From Escarpia spicata (lineage: Eukaryota > Annelida > Polychaeta > Sabellida > Siboglinidae), in the NCBI GenBank assembly GCA_963995525.1, contig OZ023209.1, forward strand, positions 12,278,841-12,342,840: a stretch of 64,000 nucleotides of DNA, written 5' to 3'. Position 1 is the first letter of the stretch, and every line of letters starts with the position of its first letter. Shown here one piece after another: positions 62,701-63,642 of this stretch. A model generated the notes under the pieces. That model did no database searches and was not told the origin of the DNA. It worked only from the letters and a program-made list of their open reading frames with translations. The translations under genes were made by a program, and so were the position numbers.

Positions 62701-63642
62701 ATTGTGCCCTCTGATTACACTGCCTTCTTTCAGTTTGAAGAAAATATTTCTGTCAATATCCTCATAACCATTCAATATCTTTAAAACTTCTGTGTATGAT
62801 ATACATTCAGTGTCTACTAGGCCAATATTCTCTCATTGCAATTGAATTGTATGGATTTTAAATTGTTTTCTTATTGAAATAAAGAATTTGATGCAAAAGA
62901 GATGTTTAGTGACTATAAAACAAAATGTTGCAGAATTAAAATTTAATGTGGATAGACAGGAGTAACAGATACAGAGCTCCACACACTTGAACCACAGGTC
63001 TGCAATACACATTTTCAATGCACACATAAACAGATAGATGCTGATGTTGCTGCTCCGACTACTGTCTTCAAAGCATACAGTTTGTGGGTGTTATAGTAAT
63101 TGATTTGTATGATTACTTAGTGAATGATTGAACTGAACTGGTACTGCTGTCAAATACTTGTTTATATTACAATTTTTATGTATGAGTGCGTGAGGGTTGA
63201 TTTTGTTTTTATGCACTAGAGTTGACGGCAGACATGCAATTTCTCAATGTTGGGATCAATAAAGATGTATTGTATTGTATTGAATCTGCCCTTCATTTAC
63301 TAGTCATAACTTTGAAAAAATATCATTTTATGATAATCAAATGAAAATTACATTTTACTGCCACTGTTTATATTGTAATACAGACAATAATGCAATAACC
63401 AGCCACTGTTGTTGTATTGACATTTCTCAATTTTCAGCCAATCTGAGGCCAGTTATCAGTGCAGCTTCCCCATTCAACGTTACCGTAAAGGAAAACAATA
63501 CACTTGTCGTCACGGTTACGGACGCAGATAACGACGCAACGACCCTTTGGCTGCAGACGATGCTGCCACTTGGCGCAACGTTTGACAACGTCACTGGGGA
63601 GTTTGTCTGGATGCCAGAAAATACAGATCCTATCAACATGAC
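397..63642 (+). CDS. Spliced gene (or tandem gene pair) for a giant VWD/EGF/SEA/NIDO/AMOP mucin-like protein
   Basis: Fifty-two exons on one strand can be joined with compatible phases, apart from one gap at 19123-21782, into about 2,340 residues. Domain order is VWD end, cadherin/Ig-like, about 14 EGF, SEA, SEA, PAN, Thr-rich, SEA, SEA, Thr-rich, EGF, NIDO, AMOP, VWD, cadherin/Ig-like. The NIDO-AMOP-VWD order is the hallmark of MUC4 and the invertebrate mucin-like proteins; SEA and EGF modules are also typical of membrane mucins. All domains are extracellular types. The true start, signal peptide, membrane anchor and end are outside the window or unrecognised. Whether this is one gene with repeated cycles or two tandem paralogues is unresolved; continuous splice phases favour one gene. 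The exon set is seen in the sequence; the product class is inferred from domain families. Confidence 0.8.
752..812 (+). mobile_element. SINE-1 family, 3' fragment
   Basis: About 60 bases match the tail of the full SINE at 19333-19645: the gccagggagtaaagtgtaaa stretch followed by a ggactgga and ctatat end. Only the tail is present, as expected for a 5' truncated copy, and it ends about 45 bases before the next exon acceptor. Confidence 0.55.
856..1044 (+). CDS. Exon: post-VWD segment, copy 1
   Basis: The exon is 189 bases with phase 1 on both sides; the split codon makes Trp with the preceding exon. It encodes a segment with [12 protein letters not shown] and a Cys pair in the AECLFDY block. 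The matching exon at 61206-61400 shares the FHY, PLF, ANMT, CxFDY and TG positions. This region follows VWD in MUC4-like and Mesh-like proteins; it has no domain name I can assign with confidence. Confidence 0.88.
1466..1534 (+). CDS. Exon: short Ala-rich linker, copy 1
   Basis: This 69-base phase 1-1 exon encodes [16 protein letters not shown] plus a few residues. The paralogous exon at 61887-61955 is also 69 bases with the same phases and ends in the same way before a GTATG donor. It links the VWD block to the cadherin/Ig-like domain. The acceptor (ttccatttaag) is weak but the pairing with the second copy supports it. Confidence 0.75.
1535..2844. other. Intron with two poly-C tracts
   Basis: No coding signal is visible. 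Two runs of C occur at about 2466-2490 and 2599-2613, each preceded by a near-identical tggttttggtccatc stretch, so the local sequence was duplicated. A cluster of TTCCGGA palindromic motifs lies at 1984-2012. Confidence 0.5.
2845..3049 (+). CDS. Exon: cadherin/Ig-like (He_PIG-type) domain, first part, copy 1
   Basis: The exon is 205 bases, phase 1 in and phase 2 out. It encodes a beta-rich segment with [22 protein letters not shown] and LKWTPEN, the pattern of cadherin-like or He_PIG putative Ig domains (D-x-D-x-D-x-V, then L-P-x-G-A, then W-x-P). The exon at 63438-63642 has identical length and phases and clear protein similarity. The domain is completed by the exon at 4606. Confidence 0.88.
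3075..3360 (+). repeat. Dispersed repeat family F, copy 1
   Basis: The stretch beginning aataacaaaaatggaaatat and continuing through catgggactttccacaaaac matches three other places: 29275-29520 on the same strand, and 57590-57860 and 63690-63960 on the opposite strand. Spread copies in both orientations indicate a non-autonomous mobile element of unknown class. Confidence 0.65.
3730..4552 (+). repeat. Dispersed repeat G (about 820 bp), copy 1
   Basis: This segment matches 42631-43443 almost end to end, from ttgctacaatgttgaaagac-like sequence to the tail cccagctaccttaa. No coding capacity is evident. The two copies end 53 and 33 bases upstream of unrelated exon acceptors. It is probably a non-autonomous transposon; I could not establish terminal repeats. 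Confidence 0.65.
4606..4775 (+). CDS. Exon: end of cadherin/Ig-like domain plus EGF-like start
   Basis: The exon is 170 bases, phase 2 in and phase 1 out. It reads [16 protein letters not shown], then CNCSGHGTC, then CNCETGYEG. The S-A-x-D-x-x-G segment is typical of the last strands of a cadherin-like domain. The CxCxxxGxC to CxCxxGYxG pattern is an EGF-like module. Its partner in the second cycle should lie beyond the window end. Confidence 0.85.
4776..6116. other. Intron; degenerate dispersed repeat near its 3' end
   Basis: No exon is recognised. A short ATA/TAA tract lies at 5742-5760. The segment 5905-6040 (containing gaccacatttcttgctgaca-like sequence and a gggaacaaaaag end) resembles the repeat at 10205-10470 in overall layout, so it may be a degenerate copy of the same dispersed family. 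Confidence 0.35.
6117..6278 (+). CDS. Exon: EGF-like module
   Basis: The 162-base phase 1-1 exon encodes a Cys-rich module: C at GGFCQS, then [14 protein letters not shown], then [18 protein letters not shown]. It fits an EGF-like fold with a long loop between the third and fourth cysteines. It follows the cadherin/Ig-like domain and starts the EGF array. Confidence 0.85.
6608..6724 (+). CDS. Exon: calcium-binding EGF module
   Basis: The 117-base phase 1-1 exon begins [11 protein letters not shown] and ends in a [15 protein letters not shown] pattern. D-x-N-E-C is the calcium-binding consensus of cbEGF domains. One module per exon with symmetrical phase 1 borders is typical of shuffled EGF exons. 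Confidence 0.92.
7006..7935. repeat. 32-bp minisatellite arranged as a 458-bp tandem duplication
   Basis: The basic unit is about 32 bases: a tgtgttgtgtttag end followed by acgtagatgagtgtgtaa. Blocks 7010-7467 and 7468-7925 are nearly identical at an offset of 458 bases. Each unit looks like a 3' splice site followed by a cbEGF exon start, coding for DVDEC in phase 1 and then a stop. The true cbEGF exon is at 9144. Confidence 0.9.
7940..9140. repeat. 19-bp minisatellite
   Basis: About 60 copies of tgtgtaatgtgttgtatcc with T/C variation (taatg or taacg). It follows directly on the 32-bp array and seems derived from it, sharing gtgtaatgtgttgt. The acceptor of the exon at 9144 is formed at the array edge (gtatcctgtgtag). 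Long open frames through the array are an artefact of the unit. Confidence 0.95.
9144..9272 (+). CDS. Exon: calcium-binding EGF module
   Basis: The 129-base phase 1-1 exon begins [12 protein letters not shown], continues with [14 protein letters not shown] and ends [14 protein letters not shown]. It has all six EGF cysteines, the D-x-N-E-C calcium motif and the N-S-x-G-S-F-x-C-x-C signature. The acceptor is embedded in the last unit of the minisatellite. Confidence 0.93.
9385..9560 (+). repeat. Dispersed repeat H, copy 1
   Basis: The segment with gggacatgacctagacagct, cagaataggctggtgtg and acctggttcactgtggcagg matches the reverse complement of 58905-59000. The gatttaggcacaaaa part also resembles 285-330. 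This is a dispersed element of unknown class. Confidence 0.55.
10001..10129 (+). CDS. Exon: EGF module (non-calcium type)
   Basis: The 129-base phase 1-1 exon encodes [15 protein letters not shown], then [20 protein letters not shown]. Six cysteines are spaced as in EGF domains. The D-x-D-E-C calcium motif is absent, replaced by LNLCE. Confidence 0.9.
10205..10480. repeat. Probable dispersed repeat in intron
   Basis: The stretch with aataaataagtcttgagttt, tttggatgcagctacacaga and aaagctcgtttgcc has the look of a widely dispersed non-autonomous element, and resembles 5905-6040 in layout. A gene function is not indicated. Confidence 0.35.
10563..10694 (+). CDS. Exon: calcium-binding EGF module
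   Basis: The 132-base phase 1-1 exon begins [13 protein letters not shown] and contains [18 protein letters not shown]. Both the calcium-binding D-x-N-E-C start and the C-x-F/N-x-x-G-S-Y-x-C-x-C block are present. Confidence 0.93.
10695..12109. other. Intron without recognised gene
   Basis: No exon fits the chain. A region at 11340-11680 has higher complexity and an 88-residue open frame on the minus strand (11412-11678). I cannot match it to a family; it may be a decayed mobile element. Confidence 0.3.
12110..12261 (+). CDS. Exon: laminin/MEGF-type EGF plus start of next EGF
   Basis: The 152-base exon enters in phase 1 and leaves in phase 0. It encodes [16 protein letters not shown], then [17 protein letters not shown], then the cbEGF start DKDECLE. 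The YWGxxCxxxCxC pattern is typical of MEGF or laminin-type EGF repeats. The following EGF is split by an intron after DECLE, so its remainder lies at 13082. Confidence 0.9.
12270..12740. repeat. Two short minisatellites, 52-53 bp and 38 bp units
   Basis: About five imperfect copies of a unit with gatcacctatgattggctg and acttatggtgtacagtttgt occur at 12290-12520. They are followed at about 12605-12740 by three copies of a unit with acatgccctgttaggctgta and tacttatacatttgtaag. Confidence 0.85.
13082..13181 (+). CDS. Exon: second half of the split cbEGF module
   Basis: The 100-base exon enters in phase 0 and leaves in phase 1. It reads [20 protein letters not shown] and then [13 protein letters not shown]. 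Joined to DKDECLE from 12110-12261 it gives a complete cbEGF with an intron inside the module, unlike its neighbours. Confidence 0.92.
13564..13677 (+). CDS. Exon: calcium-binding EGF module
   Basis: The 114-base phase 1-1 exon encodes [16 protein letters not shown] followed by [14 protein letters not shown]. This is the Notch/Fat-type short cbEGF with S-N-P-C and G-F-x-G-x-x-C motifs. Confidence 0.95.
13678..14282. other. Intron without recognised feature
   Basis: No exon, repeat array or RNA gene is recognised in this AT-rich stretch. It runs up to the SINE fragment at 14283. Confidence 0.4.
14283..14405 (+). mobile_element. SINE-1 family, 3' fragment
   Basis: The stretch from attgcagcatggctgag through gaacaggtctcccaggggg to the gggatacaatgctatatcaaaact end matches the 3' half of the SINE at 19333-19645. 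The tRNA-like head is missing. The following 14405-14760 is moderately GC-rich sequence of unknown nature. Confidence 0.7.
14903..15016 (+). CDS. Exon: calcium-binding EGF module
   Basis: The 114-base phase 1-1 exon encodes [16 protein letters not shown] and [14 protein letters not shown]. It is the same length as its neighbours at 13564 and 16563. D-x-Y-E-C is a slightly altered calcium motif, and the usual G-F/Y before the last cysteine is D-W. Confidence 0.94.
15445..16553. repeat. 40-bp minisatellite
   Basis: About 28 highly uniform copies of a 40-base unit built from tcaactggatacccagctca and gtgtggcaggtcacatgtag. Variation is almost confined to one A/G position and a few single changes. 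The array ends about 10 bases before the acceptor of the next EGF exon. Confidence 0.97.
16563..16676 (+). CDS. Exon: EGF module
   Basis: The 114-base phase 1-1 exon encodes [16 protein letters not shown] and [14 protein letters not shown]. It has the short Notch-like EGF layout. The first calcium ligand Asp is replaced by Val. Confidence 0.94.
16800..16920. repeat. (CA)n microsatellite
   Basis: A nearly pure CA tract occupies about 16855-16919, flanked by CA-rich imperfect sequence. It was duplicated with the following EGF exon; compare the tract at 17660-17747. Confidence 0.95.
17002..17121 (+). CDS. Exon: cbEGF, first of three near-identical copies
   Basis: The 120-base phase 1-1 exon encodes [18 protein letters not shown], then [11 protein letters not shown] and DPGYNGTLC. 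Exons at 17823 and 18626 differ from it by very few residues. The C-x-D-x4-F-x-C-x-C block fits the Asp/Asn beta-hydroxylation consensus of cbEGF domains. The flanking intron, including the 3' side and the CA tract, is also copied. Confidence 0.95.
17312..17485. repeat. Two adjacent AT-rich inverted repeats around a (TA)n tract
   Basis: The first hairpin has arms of about 28 bases (gtttattatttctaattaat and its complement) around a TA run at 17343-17371. The second has arms of about 19 bases (gagaaactataaataagtt and its complement) at about 17411-17482. Confidence 0.85.
17500..17750. repeat. (CA)n microsatellite and CA-rich cryptic repeat
   Basis: Imperfect CA-rich sequence from about 17500 leads into a pure CA tract at about 17668-17747. 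The long open frames here on both strands are low-complexity artefacts. Confidence 0.95.
17823..17942 (+). CDS. Exon: cbEGF, second of three near-identical copies
   Basis: The 120-base phase 1-1 exon encodes the same module as 17002-17121, with [11 protein letters not shown] in the variable block. The upstream 60 bases, including cactaaaactattgttgccatt-like acceptor sequence, are also nearly identical to those of the first copy. Confidence 0.95.
18215..18585 (+). mobile_element. SINE-2 family, near full length
   Basis: The head (gattggcacatcagcctggc, then ccgagttcaacacccaga) is tRNA-like, with a B-box-like GAGTTCAACACCC. The body includes gtgactcggagatcacatta and gtcccgtctcaatttggga, matching the minus-strand copy at 36853-37232 and the copy at 51668-51995. 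The tail has ctgactagttgaatgagatc and tgctgagcactggaa. Confidence 0.8.
18626..18745 (+). CDS. Exon: cbEGF, third of three near-identical copies
   Basis: The 120-base phase 1-1 exon repeats the module of 17002 and 17823, with [11 protein letters not shown]. Its downstream intron (18746-18890) matches 17122-17270 closely, so whole exon-intron units were duplicated. Confidence 0.95.
19009..19123 (+). CDS. Exon: last cbEGF of the array
   Basis: The 115-base exon enters in phase 1 and reads [18 protein letters not shown], then [17 protein letters not shown] and VNCE. It leaves in phase 2 at cga|gtgagg; without that splice the frame would hit TGA at once. The next recognised exon (21782) needs phase 1, so a connecting exon is missing from my model. 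A candidate acceptor at 19253 opens a frame reading [18 protein letters not shown], but it has no matching donor. Confidence 0.9.
19333..19645 (+). mobile_element. SINE-1 family, full-length tRNA-derived copy
   Basis: The head carries a pol III A box (tggtgcagtgg, 19343-19353) and B box (ggttcaaatcc, 19387-19397) within a tRNA-like segment. The body contains gaatgagtacctggctatag, gctgaatgcttcccagagaa and gccagggagtagagtg, and ends at ctatatcagaactt. Copies occur at 23716-24040 (minus), 54164-54450, 14283-14405 and 752-812. Confidence 0.85.
19745..20038. repeat. GT-rich cryptic microsatellite
   Basis: The stretch is dominated by TGTG, GTGC and GTAT steps with no fixed unit, ending in a purer TG tract at about 19985-20032. 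Long frames on both strands here are low-complexity artefacts. Confidence 0.9.
20040..21145. other. Intron without recognised gene
   Basis: The sequence is AT-rich and shows no domain-coding exon. The short motif at 20975-21030 (ggctcaagatggcagccatt) is moderately complex and may be part of a dispersed repeat, but no second copy is visible in the window. Confidence 0.35.
21146..21665. repeat. 26-bp minisatellite
   Basis: About 20 copies of a unit with gtttgtcccactacccaccc and ttaagg. Variants alternate ACCCAC/ATTCAC and TTAAG/TCAAG. The array ends about 115 bases before the first SEA exon. Confidence 0.95.
21782..24891 (+). CDS. SEA domain 1 (three exons), with intact GSVVV site
   Basis: Exons are 21782-21897, 23034-23104 and 24758-24891, with phases 1, 0, 2 and 1. 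The protein starts [15 protein letters not shown] and contains [20 protein letters not shown]. It then reads [15 protein letters not shown] and ends with [14 protein letters not shown]. The F-R-x-x-G-S-V-V-V block is the canonical SEA autoproteolysis site of MUC1-type mucins, cut between Gly and Ser (24762-24776). SEA domains sit between EGF modules and the rest of the protein and cleave into a non-covalent heterodimer. The later SEA domains here lack the catalytic Ser. Confidence 0.9.
21900..22015. repeat. Possible dispersed repeat fragment
   Basis: The segment with attcttatactgccccatcc and ggggcactttacaatgg looks like the start of a common dispersed non-autonomous element. Only weak internal evidence supports it. 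Confidence 0.3.
22381..22916. repeat. 28-29 bp minisatellite
   Basis: About 18 imperfect copies of a unit with aggtgactcctaattaaccc followed by tatcatac. It lies in the first intron of SEA domain 1. The aaccct core resembles telomere repeats only by chance. Confidence 0.92.
23180..23615 (+). mobile_element. LINE (RTE-like) ORF2 C-terminal fragment
   Basis: The frame from 23244 reads [54 protein letters not shown] and [13 protein letters not shown]. This is the well-known C-terminus of an abundant invertebrate non-LTR element. A shorter relative occurs at 45390-45550. It sits in the second intron of SEA domain 1. Confidence 0.85.
23716..24040 (-). mobile_element. SINE-1 family, near full-length copy, reverse orientation
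   Basis: Reading the minus strand gives the tRNA-like head with cccgggttcgaatcctgtgc, then gaatgagtacctggctatag, gctgaatgcttcccagagaa, the gtaaagcgctttgagc block and the ctggatactacactat tail. It matches 19333-19645 throughout. Confidence 0.85.
24903..25150 (-). mobile_element. CR1-like LINE 3' end, reverse orientation
   Basis: The minus strand reads [20 protein letters not shown] and ends in tggtaatcttgttacatctt. The same 3' terminal structure occurs at 53340-53364, 56560-56578 and (minus) 62433-62830. It begins only 11 bases downstream of the SEA exon donor. Confidence 0.75.
25293..25319 (+). CDS. Mini-exon linking SEA 1 to SEA 2
   Basis: This 27-base exon enters and leaves in phase 1 and encodes AFDEAGKET. 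It has a pyrimidine-rich acceptor (ttctttcttactgtcatttcag) and a donor gttggt. It fits exactly between the exons ending 24891 and starting 27067. A mini-exon is hard to prove from sequence alone. Confidence 0.6.
25320..27066. other. Intron without recognised feature
   Basis: The sequence is AT-rich. I find no exon, tandem repeat, tRNA-like sequence or transposon coding segment in it. Confidence 0.4.
27067..29102 (+). CDS. SEA domain 2 (three exons)
   Basis: Exons are 27067-27179, 27604-27668 and 28936-29102, with the same phase series (1, 0, 2, 1) as SEA 1. The protein reads [20 protein letters not shown], then [19 protein letters not shown], then [20 protein letters not shown] and [13 protein letters not shown]. 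The position of the catalytic Ser in GSVVV is Gly here (SNGVVIS), so autoproteolysis is not expected. The third exon's acceptor (ggcatcag) is weak; an alternative a few codons downstream would give the same core. Confidence 0.88.
28190..28920. repeat. 44-bp minisatellite
   Basis: About 16 imperfect copies of an AT-rich unit with aatacattgagtaattgtaa and gttagtagtcataaaataaa. Each unit contains a GTAAGT donor-like core. The array directly abuts the third exon of SEA 2. Confidence 0.93.
29275..29520 (+). repeat. Dispersed repeat family F, copy 2
   Basis: It matches 3075-3360 from aataacaaaaatggaaatat through catgggactt and ttcacaaggagt. It ends 20 bases before the PAN exon. Confidence 0.65.
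29540..29833 (+). CDS. Exon: PAN/apple domain
   Basis: This 294-base phase 1-1 exon is one of the longest in the gene. After a Ser/Thr-rich lead ([16 protein letters not shown]) it encodes [14 protein letters not shown], then [19 protein letters not shown], then [13 protein letters not shown] and YYERTHC. The Cys spacing and the C-x3-C-x5-C-x-S-I-E-Y block identify a PAN_1/apple fold, a protein- or glycan-binding module. No other PAN exon is present, so this replaces the VIS linker exon that follows the other SEA copies. Confidence 0.88.
30097..30162 (+). pseudogene. Dead linker exon with nonsense codon
   Basis: The segment matches the exon at 43477-43545, sharing IADNDTF and TVA with the same acceptor and donor context. 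The third codon, Gly in the intact copy, is TGA here. Splicing directly from the PAN exon to 32847 preserves phase, so the protein can bypass it. Confidence 0.75.
30308..32570 (+). mobile_element. Non-LTR retrotransposon (LINE), disrupted ORF2 and 3' UTR
   Basis: Conceptual reading across three shifts shows a reverse transcriptase: [20 protein letters not shown], then [28 protein letters not shown], a decayed catalytic box CADN (normally YADD), [14 protein letters not shown] and the C-terminal [14 protein letters not shown]. Main open segments are 30731-31108, 31326-31703 and 31589-32158. Frameshifts and stops make it inactive. The flanks are taacc-type sequences, and the empty site is preserved at 43661-43670. 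Confidence 0.9.
32847..32921 (+). CDS. Exon: Thr-rich mini-mucin segment, copy 1
   Basis: This 75-base phase 1-1 exon encodes [20 protein letters not shown] plus FETTE. Related exons are at 43908 and 45627. Runs of Thr with Glu and Ala suggest O-glycosylated spacer of the mucin kind, though very short. Confidence 0.85.
33010..33940 (+). mobile_element. LINE (RTE-like) ORF2 C-terminal half, copy 1
   Basis: Decayed frames give [13 protein letters not shown] (reverse transcriptase F-A-D-D box with one change), [20 protein letters not shown] and [11 protein letters not shown]. The 3' part carries a [13 protein letters not shown] end. A near-identical copy lies at 44060-44990, at the same offset from a Thr-rich exon, so both arose by segmental duplication after a single insertion. 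Confidence 0.88.
34305..39465 (+). CDS. SEA domain 3 (three exons) plus VIS linker exon
   Basis: Exons are 34305-34429, 34951-35015, 38968-39122 and linker 39418-39465. The protein reads [20 protein letters not shown], then [19 protein letters not shown], then [20 protein letters not shown], and the linker [15 protein letters not shown]. Phases are 1, 0, 2, 1, 1. The autoproteolysis Ser is replaced (VSGVVIS). The long intron before the third exon holds two 68-bp arrays, a SINE and a remnant of another SEA exon. Confidence 0.9.
35056..36368. repeat. 68-bp minisatellite, array 1
   Basis: About 19 copies of a unit with ttagcctttgggcataagaa, caactgttcatgtcccagta and ctttctacatggtctgccat. Most units have a gacccagtcctttcc variant, distinct from array 2. 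Confidence 0.97.
36396..36423 (+). pseudogene. Remnant of a fourth-cycle SEA third exon
   Basis: After a normal acceptor (atttattcttacag) the first 28 bases match the start of SEA third exons (NESGMVISY). The sequence then switches at once to intron sequence (tgtataaagagagacccagg) that normally follows the second SEA exon, as at 35033 and 40936. This is the scar of a deletion that removed one repeat period. Confidence 0.85.
36853..37232 (-). mobile_element. SINE-2 family, inserted in the 68-bp minisatellite
   Basis: The minus strand starts gggggcgcgcgatagtgtag, with A box tagtgtagtgg and B-box-like gagttcgaaaccc, i.e. a tRNA-derived head. The body matches 18215-18585 and 51668-51995. The insertion splits a satellite unit and is flanked by the 4-base repeat cata (36849-36852 and 37233-37236). 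Confidence 0.88.
37233..38940. repeat. 68-bp minisatellite, array 2
   Basis: About 25 copies of the 68-base unit, mostly of a cataaaaacaactgttc subfamily with ttcagttaacctt, different from array 1. One isolated unit at 36802-36852 was separated from the array by the SINE. The array ends about 30 bases before the third exon of SEA 3. Confidence 0.97.
40112..42411 (+). CDS. SEA domain 4 (three exons) plus VIS linker exon
   Basis: Exons are 40112-40236, 40859-40923, 41614-41768 and linker 42364-42411, each of the same length and phase as in SEA 3. The protein reads [20 protein letters not shown], then [19 protein letters not shown], then [20 protein letters not shown], then [15 protein letters not shown]. 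Intron sequences also match SEA 3, so this is a recent tandem duplicate. The GSVVV Ser is absent (DNGVVIS). Confidence 0.92.
41257..41590. repeat. 68-bp minisatellite, array 3
   Basis: Five copies of the same 68-base unit occupy the matching intron of SEA 4, some with a ggtcaaccat variant. The array therefore existed before the SEA module duplicated and then changed copy number independently. Confidence 0.95.
42631..43443 (+). repeat. Dispersed repeat G, copy 2
   Basis: It aligns with 3730-4552 over its whole length, including ttcaccaaacaaaaccatcc, tgatctgcattcatggtga and the acctactaatgttctata to cccagctaccttaa end. The flanking sequence before and after belongs to the SEA module. Confidence 0.7.
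43477..43545 (+). CDS. Exon: short Thr-rich linker
   Basis: This 69-base phase 1-1 exon encodes [20 protein letters not shown] and two Ser. It is the intact partner of the dead exon at 30097. N-G-T, N-D-T and N-T-T give possible N-glycosylation sites. Confidence 0.85.
43908..43982 (+). CDS. Exon: Thr-rich mini-mucin segment, copy 2
   Basis: This 75-base phase 1-1 exon encodes [20 protein letters not shown] plus SETTQ and is paralogous to 32847 and 45627. Confidence 0.87.
44060..44990 (+). mobile_element. LINE (RTE-like) ORF2 C-terminal half, copy 2
   Basis: It is the duplicate of 33010-33940, with [20 protein letters not shown] and STEVQRRRW and the same ggataggtaaggtaaggtaa end. Several stops and small indels differ between copies. 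Confidence 0.88.
45390..45550 (+). mobile_element. LINE (RTE-like) 3' terminal fragment
   Basis: The frame reads [20 protein letters not shown] and [12 protein letters not shown], close to 23500-23600 and typical of the last residues of the same LINE group. It lies in the intron before the third Thr-rich exon. Confidence 0.75.
45627..45701 (+). CDS. Exon: Thr-rich mini-mucin segment, copy 3
   Basis: This 75-base phase 1-1 exon encodes [20 protein letters not shown] plus FETTA. It joins in phase to the EGF exon at 46447. Confidence 0.87.
45702..46446. other. Intron without clear feature
   Basis: A fragment at about 45900-46080 reads [20 protein letters not shown] on the + strand, which resembles the F-x-Y-L-G-x-x-I-x-x-D/N segment of LINE reverse transcriptase C-termini. 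It is probably a further short LINE remnant. Confidence 0.4.
46447..46569 (+). CDS. Exon: EGF module before NIDO
   Basis: The 123-base phase 1-1 exon encodes [14 protein letters not shown] and [14 protein letters not shown]. It is a short Notch-type EGF with all six cysteines. Its phase 1 start argues against it being a first exon of a new gene. Confidence 0.93.
46797..47426. repeat. 71- to 87-bp minisatellite containing exon-start copies
   Basis: About eight units precede the NIDO exon. Each contains ttgatgtctgttgccag followed by tggatggtgttggagggatg, the same acceptor and first codons as the real exon at 47427. Units then diverge, reading to a stop (YPYWRL stop). Some units carry atctctcctcagggagac in place of the real exon's caatcaaggagac part. 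Confidence 0.95.
47427..53955 (+). CDS. NIDO (nidogen-like) domain, four exons
   Basis: Exons are 47427-47572, 50993-51355, 53403-53537 and 53874-53955, with phases 1, 0, 0, 0, 1. The protein starts [16 protein letters not shown], the Y-P-x-G-x-x-x-G-D start of NIDO domains. It continues [37 protein letters not shown] and [14 protein letters not shown]. The next exons read [20 protein letters not shown] and [11 protein letters not shown]. The V-N-x-N-G and F-x-A-P-x-W-A-D motifs are diagnostic. NIDO is extracellular and precedes AMOP and VWD in MUC4 and Mesh-like proteins. An intron of 3.4 kb of 46-bp satellite and another with a CR1-like LINE interrupt it. Confidence 0.93.
47830..50690. repeat. 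46-bp minisatellite (51-bp variant), about 60 copies
   Basis: The unit is gtagtcaccactggcagtgg followed by tgcaggcatcacatctgcca and gcatgt. A variant adds ccta after the gta. The core ccactggcagtgg is a palindrome apart from its centre base. It fills most of the first NIDO intron. Confidence 0.97.
51668..51995 (+). mobile_element. SINE-2 family copy
   Basis: The head (ggagtgtagcggttagcaca, then tccgcctgtcatgcctgagc) is tRNA-like, with a degenerate B box. The body has cccgtttcaatttggcacat and the tail gactagtcagtta and ttgccgagcactggaaac, matching the other two copies. Confidence 0.82.
52060..53364 (+). mobile_element. CR1-like LINE, 5' truncated ORF2 with 3' end
   Basis: Reverse transcriptase traces include [18 protein letters not shown], a catalytic box in [12 protein letters not shown], and [20 protein letters not shown]. 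The C-terminal [20 protein letters not shown] and [20 protein letters not shown] follow. Stops and frameshifts interrupt it. The 3' end (ggtaatcttgttaaatcttg) lies 38 bases before the NIDO exon acceptor at 53402. Confidence 0.9.
54164..54450 (+). mobile_element. SINE-1 family copy
   Basis: The head (gtggtagcatagtgctggac, then gtttcctgggtcaaaccctc) is a diverged tRNA-like segment. The body has gaatgagtacctggctgtag, gcatggctgaatgctttcca and gtaaagcgctttgaacaatc. Confidence 0.8.
54451..55199. other. Intron without recognised feature
   Basis: The sequence is AT-rich and lies between a SINE and a LINE. I see no exon or tandem repeat. Confidence 0.4.
55200..56578 (+). mobile_element. CR1-like LINE: ORF1 with zinc finger and SGNH esterase, joined to ORF2 tail
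   Basis: ORF1 remnants begin with [19 protein letters not shown], a PHD-like finger, then shift frame to [21 protein letters not shown] low-complexity Lys/Glu/Thr/Gly region follows. The 55574-56305 frame continues with an SGNH-hydrolase-like esterase: block [12 protein letters not shown], then [10 protein letters not shown], then [10 protein letters not shown]. At about 56300 the sequence jumps to the ORF2 C-terminus [20 protein letters not shown] and the family 3' end, so nearly all of ORF2 is deleted. It is inactive. Confidence 0.88.
56576..56698. repeat. Fold-back element (inverted repeat)
   Basis: Arms of about 39 bases (56576-56614 and 56660-56698) are nearly complementary: gactttgacatttcaaccac against gtggtcgaaatgtcaaagtc. 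The spacer is 45 bases. It directly follows the CR1-like 3' end. Confidence 0.88.
56795..58500 (+). CDS. AMOP domain, two exons
   Basis: Exons are 56795-57054 (phase 1 to 0) and 58284-58500 (phase 0 to 1). The first encodes [20 protein letters not shown], then [19 protein letters not shown] and KACFFSRLP. The second encodes [18 protein letters not shown], then [20 protein letters not shown] and [13 protein letters not shown]-x-x-W-Y at the start, C-P-C in the middle, C-C-Y and a late C-C-x-x-S-x-x-C are the AMOP cysteine signature. AMOP occurs only in a few adhesion proteins, including MUC4 and SUSD2, always next to NIDO or VWD. Confidence 0.95.
57590..57860 (-). repeat. Dispersed repeat family F, copy 3 (reverse)
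   Basis: The minus strand carries the catgttaccattatgca-like and tgggactttccaccaaat segments seen at 3075-3360, in the same order. Confidence 0.6.
58905..59000 (-). repeat. Dispersed repeat H, copy 2 (reverse)
   Basis: The minus strand reads cggacatgaccgagacagct, then gtgcagaataggcttgtg and tacctggttcactgcggcgg, matching 9440-9545. Confidence 0.6.
59348..60954 (+). CDS. VWD domain copy 2, three exons, with GDPH motif
   Basis: Exons are 59348-59584, 60241-60375 and 60748-60954, all phase 1. The protein begins [20 protein letters not shown] and GLGEYTLL, the classic VWD start. It continues [16 protein letters not shown], then [16 protein letters not shown], then [20 protein letters not shown] and DGTVLDSN. 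The GDPH tetrapeptide (59359-59370) is the site cut between Asp and Pro in several mucin VWD domains, MUC4 included. The last exon pairs with 397-597. Confidence 0.94.
61206..61400 (+). CDS. Exon: post-VWD segment, copy 2
   Basis: This 195-base phase 1-1 exon makes Trp with the preceding exon, then [40 protein letters not shown] and [12 protein letters not shown]. It is the partner of 856-1044. The acceptor chosen (catttcag) lies inside an open stretch, and pairing with copy 1 fixes it. Confidence 0.9.
61401..61886. other. Intron without recognised feature
   Basis: The sequence is AT-rich; no repeat or exon is recognised. Confidence 0.4.
61887..61955 (+). CDS. Exon: short Ala-rich linker, copy 2
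   Basis: This 69-base phase 1-1 exon encodes [20 protein letters not shown] and ATL. It matches the length, phases and position of 1466-1534. Confidence 0.82.
62433..62830 (-). mobile_element. CR1-like LINE 3' end, reverse orientation
   Basis: The minus strand reads [20 protein letters not shown] and then [20 protein letters not shown], the C-terminus of ORF2. It continues to the 3' end with gacagtaatcttgttaaatc. The family 3' end agrees with 53340-53364. Confidence 0.88.
63438..63642 (+). CDS. Exon: cadherin/Ig-like (He_PIG-type) domain, first part, copy 2
   Basis: This 205-base exon enters in phase 1 and leaves in phase 2, exactly like 2845-3049. It encodes [20 protein letters not shown], then [20 protein letters not shown]. 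Its second half should lie beyond the window. Several N-x-T sequons are present. Confidence 0.9.
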